Below are positions 39,312-51,552 of a DNA stretch of 64,000 nt, in pieces (position 1 is the first letter of the stretch; every line of letters starts with the position of its first letter). Position numbers and translations under genes: made by a program. The notes beneath the pieces are model-generated. The model made no database searches. It worked only from the letters and a program-made list of their open reading frames with translations, and was not told the origin of the DNA. Where the stretch lies: the NCBI GenBank assembly GCA_011316305.1, contig SAUG01000020.1, forward strand, positions 496,001 through 560,000, given 5' to 3'. This stretch comes from Rusavskia elegans (Eukaryota; Ascomycota; Lecanoromycetes; Teloschistales; Teloschistaceae).

Positions 39312-40035
39312 TTTGAAATCTTTTTTTACTATTCGAAGAATCTATATTCTTGAATATCTTTAATACTACGTTAATAAAATTTTAGAACTTACTCGGACGG
39401 AGCTAGAAGCGTCGTTCGCTATCGTTAAAACTTTAAAATAGTAGAGATAAAGACCATATAATACCCGAAATTTAAATTTTAATAGGCGATAGCGATAACG
39501 AGATTTCCGTTACTTTTTTATAAAGAAATTAAGTTTATTTAATTCTACTATCTAAAGATTAAATATAAAGGTCAATTTTATTTTTAAACGAATTAAAATT
39601 GTTTATTTTATTTTTAAAGACTTTAAATTTTAATTCGATAAACGAAGCTCCGACTTAATTATTTATTACTAAATCTGCGAATAGTTATTTAAAACTAGAA
39701 TATCTAATATTTTTTAACAGATTATAATATATAGTATTAGATCGCTCGTTACTATTTTAACTTTCGAAAGCAGATTCGAAACTACTAGATACTATACTAA
39801 TAATAGCGAGAATAAAATTAAATAAAATAAAGTAAAAGCGAATATTTTTTATCTAATTCTAGCGGAACTTATTTATATTTACTAAAAGATAGTTAGAAAT
39901 AAATTAAACTTTCGAAAAGTTTAGAAAACTATATTCGCTGGCGTAGATTTAAAATAAATCTACGTATAATTACGTAGAATAATCAATATACCTTAATTAC
40001 TACTATTTATTTTAACGAATTCAAATATAGATAAT
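39312..40035. other. RIP-degraded DNA, partly repeat Y
   Basis: No gene is seen. The last 60 bp (ttttaacgaattcaaatatagataat) match 36850-36876, so the Gypsy-A element at 40036 inserted into a copy of repeat Y whose other half is at 46668. Confidence 0.5.
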
Positions 40036-40465
40036 TGTTATAGGGCTACCTGGAGGCTTGGTATCTCTAAAGGTCGGTTAGATTTATTAGTATATCTGTA
40101 AACGGAGGTATAACGGATAATTACTTTAAATTAATATAAAAATAAGTCAGTCTAATTACTAGAGCAGTATATAGCGATAACTAATAAATTAAATATAAGC
40201 TATAAAAGCGTCGAGTTCGAAATCTATATAGATAATAAAATCTTCCTTTTCTTAGGTATCTTACTCGCTAAAATAACTAAAATACCCTTTTTCAGGTACT
40301 TTACTTACTAAAATAACTAAAATACCCTCTTTAGGTACTTTATTTACTAAAATAACTAAGATAATAATACTAAGTCCGTCCTATCTATCTAGATATAATA
40401 AGAAGTTCTAGTATTATACTAAATACTACCGTATTTCCGAAATTATACTATATATACTTATAATA
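40036..40465 (-). repeat. 3' LTR of Gypsy-A
   Basis: Begins tgttatagggctacctggagg. The far end ttataata is a mutated ttataaca. It contains three units of the roughly 40-bp internal tandem repeat. Confidence 0.88.
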
Positions 40466-43400
40466 CTAGGTCCCTTCTTTAGATTTTTCGTCCTAAAAAA
40501 CTATCGTCCTTTCTTTCTTATAGGTAAAAGGAAAAAACTATTAACTAAAAAATATTACGATAAAATTATATTATTAGATATTAATATACTAGCTATACGT
40601 TCTTATCGGAACTATTTCTAGTTAGGAAAACTATATTACGTCGGTAAAGGTTCCGAAAAATATATTAAATATATCGTATAAACCTATCTTTATAATCTTA
40701 TTCCGTTAGATACTACGCGCTAGTATCGTCTTAAAAAAAAGTATAAAAAACTAAAAAAAGAGTTATATAAAGTATATATAAAGTAGTAGTACTTATTTTA
40801 TTAGTTAAATTATATTAAAAAAAAGCAGCGTATTATAGTAGACGGTAAGCTATAAAATCTTAAAATATTAGAATATAAAAATAGTATCGCGGATCCGTTT
40901 TCTTCTATAGACCTTAATTCTTTTATCGATATAACTTCTAAATAGATTATTTTCTCTAGCGAATCTAGCTAGTCGATAACTTTTTTAGTTTTTTTTAATA
41001 GAACTATTATAGAGCCTTCCGGTAATTTACTAAATATTTTTTAGATTCCTAAATATTTTCCGAAGTAGGATAATCTTTCTATTTAATTAAATAATTCTAA
41101 CCTTCCTATTTTAGGATTTTCTCGACTATAAAGGTATCTTTCTCTTATATCTCGAAGTTAAATATCTATTATAACGGTATTCCGAGGTCGGCTAGTTCTA
41201 GAAAAGATATATAGAATACCGGGTATATTCTAGTATTTTTAGATAAATTAAGTTCGAAATTCTAAGATCTTTTAACCTATTTAATTAAAAATAGTCCGAC
41301 TTTAATATAGTCTAGCTTTTTATTTAGAATTTTTATTTTTAAATTTTTTATAAAAAGGTATACCTTATTTCCTTTCTTTAGCTAAAATACTATTTTTCGT
41401 TTTTTATTTTAATAGTTACCCGAATATTCCTATATTTTTAGGATATTTTTATAGATTCTTTTCTAAATATCGACTTTTTAGATTACTAACTCCGCTAACT
41501 TATATAGTAGCGGTTATCTAAATAAATTCGGCGTCTTCCTATAATTAATATAGAACGGTATTTCTTTAATAGTACTTAATTTTTTTATATTAAATACTAA
41601 TTATACTATTAGTAAAAGCGAAACCTAATTATTCTAAATATTATTAATATAGTACTTTAGATATTATTTAAACGTCTAATTAGTATATTCTATCTATCTA
41701 TCTATTATCGGGTTGAAAGCTATTAATATTTTTAATTTAATATTAAATAGAAAGATAAAGGTTTTCTAATAGTTTAAAGTAAAGAGTTTATTTCTATTAT
41801 TTATTAATACTTCTAGTAGTCTATAGTATCGAAATAATCGATCTAGGATAATAAATCTAAATTATTCTACTATAAAATCTTCTTATAATAGGATTATATA
41901 AATATATTTCGTAAATCTATCGACTATATTAAATATTAAGTCGTATTCTATATTTATTATTAGGTCTTTTAATTTCGGGAACTTAATAATAAAGTCTAAT
42001 ATAATTTCCTTCTATAGTAAATCCGGTAAATCCTAATACTAAATCTTACTATAACGAGTATATATATTATACTTATTTTACTAATAACTAAAGTACTTTT
42101 TAATATATATTTTAATACGTCGCCTTATATTAGAAAACTGGTAATATTATTATAAAAGTTATATTATCTTTATTACACCTAGATATTTTTATAGTATTCT
42201 ATTATAGTACTTTTTAATATATTCGTCGATTTTATTATCTAGTATATAGAGTTTTTCTTTCTCGATAGAAAATTACTTCTAGTCGTCCTTTAGTATATAT
42301 AGCGTTATACTTAACTCGTACTAATTTACTAATAGTAATCTATCTTTATTAACTTTAAAAATACTATTATTAAAAACCTCTTTTATTTTTATATAATTAC
42401 TTCTTCGATTTAAAATATCTATTTTTTTATTTTCTTTATCTAAAGTATAATATATTTTAAAATTATATTAACTAAAGAATTTAGACTATTATATTTATTT
42501 TCTATTAAATTATTTTATTATTATAAAATACAGTAGGTTCTTATAGTCTATAAAGATAGTTAATTCTAGTAATTTTTCGGCGTATACTCTCTACTATTTT
42601 AGTATAGCTATTATAGCTAGTAGTTCCTTATTATAGATATTATAGTTCTATTCTACTAGCGATAATTTCCTAGATATATATACTATCGGATACTATTTAC
42701 TATCGTATTACTATAGGAAGTATATATCTATAGCTAGATCTAATAAATCCGTTTCTATTTATAATAGTTTCGTTAAATCGAATATTTTAAAAACTAGGTT
42801 TTTAATATATTCTTTTTTAAGATTTTTAAAAATTTACTATTTTCTTTCTCTCTATTACTATTTATTAGTCTCTTTTATTAAAGCTATAAGAGCTAGAGCC
42901 CTTTTAAAATAGTTTTTTATAAATTTTCGGTTATAGTTTATAAATCCGAAAAAACTTTAGATTTCTTTAATATTTACTGGTATCTCCTATTTTATAATAG
43001 CTTTTAATTTACTAGGGTCGATACGTAGCCCGTTTTACCCTATAATAAATCCTAGGAAGTTAATCTCTTCTTTATAGAATTTATACTTTTTTGGTTTAAA
43101 GCGTAAATCTTTTCTTTCTAGATATTCGAAAACTTTACTAATATATTATATATATTCTTCGAATATTTTAGAAAAAACTAAAATATTATCGAAGTAAATA
43201 ATAATAAATACGTCTAGATATTTTCTAAATATATTATTAATTATATTCTAATAGATTACTAGGGCGTTTATAAATTAAAACGGTATAACTATATATTTAT
43301 AATAACTATACTATATTCGGAAAACTATTTTTTATTTTTTTTCGACTTTTATCCGAATAAAATTATATATTCCTCGAAAGTCGAATTTAATAAAGTATTT

Positions 43401-46238
43401 TATTCTAGAAAGTCTATCCTAAAACTCGCTAATATTTAGTAGTAGATATCGGTTTTTAATTATAATATTATTTAGCTTCTAGTAATCGATATATAAATAG
43501 AATATTCCGTCCTTTTTAGATATAAAAAGGATCGGATATCCTACTAATAATTAGGATTTCCTAATAAATCCCTTTTTTATATTTTTATCTAGGTAATTAT
43601 AGAGTATTTCGAGCTCCGTTATAGATAATAGATAGATAGGTCTAAGCGTAGATTACTTACCTAGTTTAAATCTAATTTTATAATTCTATATTTAATATTT
43701 AGATAGTATTTTTATAGTTATTTCTTTCCAAAATAAATTTATCTAATTTTTATATTTACCTAGAATTCTTTCTAATAGATTTTCTTTTAATATTTTATTA
43801 GATAGTATAGGGTTCTCGAAAGGTTCGTAATTTTCCTTTCTATCTCTATTTTACTAATCTAGCTAACCTCTACTGGTATCTAATAAGTCGGACCTAAATA
43901 GTTTTTAGTTATCTTTCTTCGAAGTTATAAGTTCGCGCTTCGTATTCTATTTTTTATCTATCTAGGAACGCTACTTCGGCGTAGGCTAAATACTTCCTAT
44001 ATAAAAATATTATTTAAAATTAAATATTTTTTTCTCCTAGTCTACTACTAGATTATAATCTTTTAACTAAAATATTCTAAATATAATATTATAGCTGGCT
44101 ATCCGAATAATATCGAATTAGAATTCCTTTTAATACTAGTTAATTATTATTTAGAATAGTATTATTTCTTCTATAACCTTTCTATCTCCGCTTAATATTT
44201 TACTTCTATTAATAACTATTAAGTTATATAGGTCTTTTTTTTTAGTTCGAAAGAACCCTTTCTTTTTAACTAAATCTTCTAATATAAAATTTCCGGTTAC
44301 GCCTAAATTAATAAATACCTTAACCTTTTATAGTCCGTTATTAGTATCGATAATTATTTTAATCTCGAATATATATATATATAGCTAGCTAAATTTAGTT
44401 ACTTTTTTTAGACTATAAGGTTATATATTTATAGTATACCTATTATTATAAGATTTTATCTTTTCCCGAAATATCTTTAATATTTTCGTACTTTTACTCT
44501 TTATATTTTACTTACGAAATATATCTATAGAGATTCTAATTAAAGATTCTATTTCTTTTTTACTATTTTTTCTAGTATTTATATCTACTATATATAATAT
44601 ATCCGGAATAGTTATAAATATTATAACTTCCGATTTTAATAGATATCGTAGGAATTTATCGGTATAGTTTTAACGGATACTATCCGGCTCCTTATTTTTC
44701 TAATTTATAAACTATATAATTATTATTATAGCAGGCGGTTAAACTAAATAGTATATATTAATCTCCTATTATTATCTTTTTTCGTTATAATATCGGTTTA
44801 GAAATAACTTTATCTTTAAAGGCGTTACTTTCTATTTCTTTTTCTAATATATCGATAATATTACTTACTTTTTAATTCTACTAGTTATTCTAGAAATACT
44901 TATTATTAATATATATTTTATAAATATTTTTAAATCCTTTTTAGATTATTATAAATCCTTCCTTTATTAGCTTTTTATCGTATATTATTCTCGGGTAAAG
45001 AGTTTTTAGTCGATCTATAATAGTAAACTATATTTCTTTTAAAATAGATATCTATTTAAAAATATATCCGATTTTATAATTTCCGAAAAACTTTTTCTAT
45101 ACTAGGCTAGGTTCTATTAATATTTATAGAAAAGCGTTACTTATTATAGCTTTCTATAGTACTTTATCGTTTTCTATAAATATAAATTCTTTATCTAAAC
45201 TAGCTTCCTAGAATTTAGAACTACTATCGTCGTTTTCTAAAATTATTTCTTACTAGTCTTTAGATTCTTTCCTTAGCGTAGTATTAAGCTGTCGTTACTA
45301 TACCTTATTTAATCGATATTTTTTCGCGAAGTAGCCTAGTTTACTATAGTTATAGTATATCTTAGGATTTTTATTCCCTTTACTATTTCTAGAGTTCTTT
45401 CCTTTACGTCGCTATTATATTAAGTCTAGTTCTATAGATATAGGTCTATAATAACTATTTCCGGTCTTTTTACTTCCTAGCTATCTTTTATATAGCTTCC
45501 TAAAATAATATCCTACGTTACCTTATAGTTTTCTATTATAGCGTTTTTCTATATCTCTTTTATATAGCTTATTATTAAAGTCGATAGATATTTTAATTAG
45601 ATTATCTAATATTTCGTATACTCGATTATTATATATAAGTTTATTCTTTATTCTTTTTTTAAATCCTCGTCGGTATATTATATATAAGGTATTGTTATTC
45701 TATTCCGTTAGTAGTAATTACTTTTTAAACCTTACGGCGTATTCCGATACTACGGTTTTCTACTAAAGATTCTAAATAAGACGTTAAATAGTTAGAATTT
45801 CGTTAGAAATTCTAAAAACCTTTTAAATAGCTTTTTTAAATTTTATAAACTACGCGAAGATATTATTATTATCTTTATCGTCGTCTATATATTATCGAAG
45901 GATAGGTTTTATCTAGTACTAGGCTCGGCCTCGAAGATATAATACGGTAAAGAGAGTCTTTTTTTCTTCGGGTATAAAATAGAATATAAAGTATATTTCT
46001 ATTTATATAAACTAGTTTTCTAATTTATTATAATTCCTATAGTATTTATTAGATTTATTAATTTTAATATTATATAAGCGGGGTTAGATAGTAGAAATAC
46101 TAACCTCTTTATTACTACTATCGTCTTTTATCTAGATTTCCTTACCTTTAGGTTCAGGCTTCTTTACTATAGAGCTAGAATTACTTAGGGTAGAAGTTTA
46201 ACGTTAACTTATAATAGATATTCTAAAGGTATTTAAAA

Positions 46239-46667
46239 TATTATAGGGCTATCTAGGGGCCTGGTATCTTTAAAGGTCGGTTAGATTTATTAGTATATCT
46301 ATAAACGGAGGTATAACAGGTAATTATTTTAAATTAATATAAAAATAAATTAGTCTAATTACTAGAATAGTATATAATAATAATTAATAAATTAAATATA
46401 AGCTATAAAAGTATCGAGTTCGAAATCTATATAAATAATAAGATCTTTTTTTTTTAGGTACTTTATTCGCTAAAATAACTAAGATATCCTTTTTTAGGTA
46501 CTTTATTTACTAAAATAACTAAGATACCCTCTTTAGGTATCTTATTTACTAAAATAACTAAAATAATAATACCAAGTCCGTCCTATCTATCTAGGCGTAA
46601 TAAGAAGTTCTAGTATTGTATTAAATACTACCGCGTTTCCGAAGTCACGCCGTACGTGTTTATAACA
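46239..46667 (-). repeat. 5' LTR of Gypsy-A
   Basis: Begins tattatagggctatctagg and ends gtttataaca. Followed by the target duplication ataat. Confidence 0.88.
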
Positions 46668-46855
46668 ATAATAGTTAGATAGTAGAAAATTGATTATTTT
46701 ATAGAAAAAGCCTGCGGGTATAAAAGATACGTGTTAAAGCCGCTATCTAATCTAGCGAGCCGTATTAAATCTAATCGAGCAATTTATTATATATCTTTCG
46801 GTTTTATAAAAACTTGTTCTATAATATTAACTAGATATTATTATAACGTCTCCGT
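46668..46855 (+). repeat. Repeat Y copy 2, with a short open frame
   Basis: Matches 37322-37490. An open frame of 62 codons (46731-46919) starts LKPLSNLASRIKSNRAIYY, like the frame at 37378, then diverges. Conservation of the amino-acid start between two RIP'd copies could reflect a few stop-free codons and need not mean selection. Confidence 0.45.
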
Positions 46856-47100
46856 ATATCAGAAAATGTTACGTTCGAATCTAGCTATAGCCGTAGACGT
46901 AGTCCGAACTACTAAATAGTAAAGAAATTCTAATATAGATTATCAAGACTAACTTTATATAACTATCAAAGTAAAGTTTCGATATTATAAAACGTCTTCG
47001 TTACGTAGATAATTATAAAAGAATAATAGAACAATATTAAGTAATTATATTCATAATTAATAAAAAATAATTTAATAGAAATAAAAAGCGATATATATAG
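46856..47100. repeat. Repeat Y2 copy 2
   Basis: Matches 13565-13809. No gene is recognised. Confidence 0.5.
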
Positions 47101-47420
47101 ATAAAAGTAGCCGCTAAAGCCGAAGATAGCCGTAGATATTTAGTACTAATTTAGGAGAACGGCTACTACAGCTAGCGCGACCTTGCGCTAATTAATTTCT
47201 CGTCTAGCTAATCCAACGCTGATACTTTTATATAGTTACAGAAGTAACAATTAAATAGATATTGAAAATTCAATACGTTGTTAACGAATAATATATAGAT
47301 TAATTAATTACTAATAAGTTTTCAATTATTAAAAAAGTTTTGCTTTATTTAAATTTAAAATTTATATATAATTTCTTATTACGTAATATAGCGAACGAAT
47401 TTTTAATTCGTTTTAATTAT
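47101..47420. other. AT-rich DNA, not assigned
   Basis: Contains a less mutated stretch near 47105-47240 with CpA and TpG. No gene is seen. Confidence 0.45.
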
Positions 47421-47774
47421 TTTTCGAAACGAAATATAGAAATTTTCGATCCGAATTCGATCCGAATAGATTTAGGTCGGGATCGAATCGGATTATATAA
47501 ATATTAATTCGATTCGAATCGAAATAAATCGGATTCGGATCGGAATAAACGAAAAATAATAGTTTTTAAAATAAATTTCTATTATTTTAATATTAGCGTT
47601 AAATTGATATATATTTAAATTTTGGCTTTTATATATATATAAATATTAGAAAAGTTCTTATATACTAATTTATAATCTATATTAGCGCGGGAATTTATTA
47701 GTTTATTTTTTAAATATAATAAATCTATAAAAATCTCTTTATTTTCTAACCCGTTTATTATCTAATCCGGTAAT

Positions 47775-48753
47775 TAAACTAGCTATTTCGATACAGATTC
47801 CCGTCGGTATCTAGAATCCGACTCGATTTTTTAGCGGGTCGAATCGGTTCGATTTACTAAACGGTCGGTTCCGGATTAAATCCGAAAATCCGATAGAAAT
47901 AGACTGGCCGTCGGGTCGGGTTTCGAATCCGAATTCGTATTCCGGATTCGAACCGAGTCGATTCCGACTTTTCTAGATACCGAATTAAATCGATTTCGAT
48001 TTTTCTAAATACCGAACCGATTCGGTTTCGAATCGAATTTAAATTTTCGGATTTAATTTATTAAAACTATTAAAATCTAGTATAAAAGTATATTTCTAAT
48101 ATAAAAGTTATATCTATTTATTATAAACTAATTTAATTAGATTCAATATATTATCTATATATATATTTTATTAATTAATGAATTAATTATAAATCTATTA
48201 ATATATTAATAATAATAGTATTATATTATATTAATTTTAGTATTTTACTATATATAAAAGATTAAATAGATCGGATCGGATTTCTATCAGTATTTATTTT
48301 ATAATCCGATCCGACTTTCGATTCTAATTTTAGAAACCGATCTATACCGTTTAGCGGATCGGATTAAATTAACTCGTTAAAATTCGAATCGAATTTCCGA
48401 AATATCGATAGAAATTCGATCCGAAATAGCCAGTCTAGATAGAAATCCGTAAGACTTTTATTATAATTTAAATATAATATTTATTATTATTTTATCAATT
48501 TTATATCAATAATATATTTAGATAATATATTTAATTTAACTTAGATTTTTCTAGCTAATATAATTAAATAAATAGAATTTTTTATAATAAAAAAATATAA
48601 TTTTTATATTAGAAATATATTTTTATACTAGAATTTAGTATTTTAGTAATTCTAAATCGAGTCGGGTCGGTTCTTCGACTAAAAATCGAAAATCTATCGG
48701 TTCGGTATCTAGAAAAATTAGAATCGATTCGGTTCGATCCGACGGTCAGTCTA
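47775..48753. mobile_element. hAT-type element (family 2) with exact 8-bp target duplication
   Basis: Ends taaactagctatttcgatac and gacggtcagtcta, flanked by ccggtaat on both sides (47767-47774 and 48754-48761). It hosts the element at 47900-48437. Confidence 0.9.
47900..48437. mobile_element. hAT-type element nested in 47775-48753
   Basis: Ends tagactggccgtcggg and aatagccagtcta, flanked by gatagaaa on both sides (47892-47899 and 48438-48445). Confidence 0.92.
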
Positions 48754-48843
48754 CCGGTAATATTCTAATCCGTTTCGTATCGGATTAGAAATTCTAGAAT
48801 CCGATTCGATCTAATCCGTTTCGAAATCCAATTTTAATTAATC

Positions 48844-49289
48844 TAGACTAGCTATTTCGATACGGATTTCCGTCGGTATTTAAAATCCGATTTGAATTTT
48901 TAGCGGGTTAAACGGATTCGATTTACTAAACGATCGGTTCCGAATCGAATCCGAAAATCTAATAAAAATCCGCTAAACTTTTATTATAATTTAAATATAA
49001 TATTTATTATTATTTTATTAATTTTATATTAGTAATATATTTAGATAATATATTTTGTCTAACTAGAACTTTTCTAGCTAGCGTATTTAATTAATTAAAA
49101 TTTTTTAAAATAAATAAGTATAATTTTTATACTAGAATTTAGTATTTTAACGATTTTAAATCGGATCGGATTAGTTTTTTAACTAGAAATCGAAAATCTA
49201 TCGGTTCGATATTTAGAAAAATCGGAACCGATTTAGTTTAAACCCGAAATACGAACTCGAGTTCGAAATCCGACCCGACGGCCAGTTTA
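48844..49289. mobile_element. hAT-type element at the edge of the AT-rich compartment
   Basis: Ends tagactagctatttcgatac and gacggccagttta. Flanks aattaatc and aactaatt are identical at six positions and C/T at two. It is the last repeat before gene-rich DNA. Confidence 0.88.
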
Positions 49290-49605
49290 AACTAATTATT
49301 AAAGGAACGACTACGAGAAATTTTCTATAATAACGAGTTTTAACCAATCAGATATTAATTAGTTATCAATATACTGTTCAGGAACAGCTACTTGCCCTTA
49401 AGGTAATAAACTATACATGAGCCCTATCTTAACTGTATTTCAAACCCTGCCAAGCCCCACAAGGTGCGCGTTAAATCTCAACCGGCCTAGCGCCAGAAGT
49501 TAGCCGTTCAGGGCGCTTAGAGTACCATTGTGAGTGCGCGACTATGTACACTTCTAGTAGCAACAATTTCTTCAGACCATACTTGTCTATGCAATGGTAA
49601 TTGTT
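49290..49605 (+). promoter_or_regulatory. Compartment boundary and upstream region of the CID gene
   Basis: Base composition changes within about 80 bp near 49,370: CpA, TpG and GC-rich words return. This holds the 5' flank of the CID gene. No specific promoter element can be named with confidence. Confidence 0.5.
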
Positions 49606-51552
49606 ATGGCATCGCATTCTCTCGCCATAGCCAAGGCATCTCTCGCTGCTGGCCTGATGCGGTCGGAGCCTGGTGGTGTTTCGAAGACGGACATAGCTCA
49701 TTTCCACCACCTGCTGGATGCGCTCTTGTTACAGTGCTCGGCGACGAACATTCAGGTTTGATGTCAAAACCTCGACGATGCGGTAATGTGGCTAAATACG
49801 AGACGAAAATAGCTTTGTAAAGAGTGGCTCCTGCAGAACACTGCTCCCTCAGCCGACAAGACTGGAGCGGTTGGGAGGTATCTGGTTGCCCTCTCTGCAT
49901 CTTTATCCTCAACAGTCGAAATCGGTGGTACCGGTCAAGCCAAGCAACAGAAGGTCTCCAGCAGGCGGCGGCAACTGTATATCTTATACCTTCTTCATGA
50001 CTTCCTCCACCACGTCAAATTCCATGGCGCTCGACTAGCAGATGGTACCGGTGTGATTCGGGCTCTCGAAGCCTACGTCACCCAAATGGTAACTTTAGCG
50101 GCCACATACGATCCAAGCCGATATAGTCGTCATTTGGGCATACTGAACGATTTGATCAACATATGGAGCGAAAGCAACTATTTCCCCTCTTCTGTTGTAG
50201 CAGTACTACGAGACACCCTCACCAATGCTACCGATGGCAGTATGTCTGTTGCCCAGAACACCGAGCCTTCGGAAACGAGAATCGATACAGCAGGTAACGA
50301 GTTTGGGGGAATTCAGAAGGACGCTCCATATATCATGCCCGCAAGCCACGGAGATGCTTCGGTCCCATTCTATGATCTCCCCGCAGGAAACCTTCTGCCT
50401 TGCATAATCCCCAATTCGTTAACCCCAATCAGTCCACAGATGGTGAAACCTCTGCAGTTTCGTGCTGGGCCGGCGGACGAGGAATTGGCTCATGCGGTGA
50501 AAGCCTTCCTCAAGGACGTCGATGTCTTGTATGGGTATAGACTGCCTGGACAAGGCTATGATGGATCAGGCATTGATCAGTTGGGGCAACCAACAGCGCT
50601 AGACGACACTCCAGAGGACATTCCAGCCAGTGAAGGATATTATGGATGGTCTAAAGCGTTCTGTGAGAAGATGAAACTGCGGAGCAGTGGCGACCGGCGG
50701 GCAAGCTCGCCTCCTCGGCTTGAGGTGAGCCAGCAGCCACGCAAAAGGAGAAGGCGCAGCAATTCAACCAGTGGTAGAAGCCTTTCACGGTCCAGTGCAA
50801 CATCTCGGTCAAGATCGCGAGGTAAAGGGGCGAGCCCTCCTCGGCGCCCCGAATCCGACTCAGGATCAAGAAGCCAGTCTAGACGGCAAAATTATCACAT
50901 GAGCGAGATTATGCGCAGCACTCCCCCGGCTGGAGCCTTATCATCACGGTCAAGATCGAGGTCGTATTCCCCCCCGGACGTAGCAGCGCCACAACCACGC
51001 GACGGTCATCTGGATGACAATGCAACTCCTGTACTCGCTGGAGAGCAACCCTCGCAAGTCGTACCTCTACCGACAGCATTTCCGCAGCAGAGTTTCCTTA
51101 ATCCTGGTCAGATACCAATCCCTCCTCCACCGCCACCAAATTACAGTGGGCCATGGGTAAGTCCTTCCAAGCACGTAGGGGATGCATGTACAGCTCTCGG
51201 GCACCACATACAGTCATGATTTTACTGCATTAGAAATTGCTGACCTGCGGTCTACTGTCAGCCACCTCCTCCGCCGCCGCCTTCGCTATCGGCGCCAAAG
51301 TTCACACCTCAAAAGCCAGCTCAGATACCACCTCTACCAACATATGCTCCGGACAAGTCTGCCTCGTCGCCATCACCACAATACCCTAGCCCTGTATCGA
51401 GTTTGGGGACCGCACAGGCATTCTATGGGCAGGCGTCTGGCAACTTCCCCAGCCAGGCGTATCAAGGTAGCACAGACTACCCCAATAGCCAGCCGGGACG
51501 CCGGCAAGCGCCTCCAGCTGGTGGAGCGCGAGGACGTGGAGCCCGGTGGTGA
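49606..51552 (+). CDS. CID-domain, RS- and proline-rich protein (CHERP-like)
   Basis: Three exons: 49606-49755, 49813-51156 and 51262-51552, giving 594 residues. The introns are 57 bp (gtttga..tag) and 105 bp (gtaagt..cag) with CTAAA/CTGAC-type branch sites. An in-frame ATG 12 bp upstream (49594) is an alternative start. Residues about 20-190 form a CTD-interacting (CID/RPR) domain, with a characteristic RRRQLYILYLLHDFLHH helix. Residues about 340-430 are rich in RS/SR and basic runs (RKRRRRSNS), and the C-terminus is proline-rich with a GGARGRGARW end. In known proteins the CID domain binds the RNA polymerase II tail. CHERP-type members with RS and proline tails associate with U2 snRNP. The precise orthologue is inferred. 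Confidence 0.85.

Larger units (their letters stand above)
40036..46667 (-). mobile_element. Gypsy-A LTR retrotransposon, full length
   Basis: A 6,632-bp element with two LTRs of about 430 bp and the target duplication ataat (40031-40035 and 46668-46672). The minus strand reads RT near 43150-43230, with the YFDD position now YFDN, and the end of integrase near 41100-41250. There a stretch like FEL.L.K.TRI.PVF.ISFLELA matches the conserved C-terminal part of Gypsy integrases. A purine tract (aaagaaggga on the minus strand) lies next to the 3' LTR. All frames are broken by RIP. Confidence 0.9.
47421..48827. mobile_element. Inverted-repeat element with CGGAACGG-type ends, copy 2, split
   Basis: Left end ttcgaaacgaaat and right end atccgtttcgaaat are mutated forms of the ends at 36897-37321. 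Without the hAT at 47775-48753 and its target duplication it is about 420 bp, the same as copy 1. Confidence 0.7.

Noticed and set aside
49471..49912. Overlapping minus-strand frames
   Set aside because: Antisense to exon 1, intron 1 and the start of exon 2 of the CID gene; no conserved motif.
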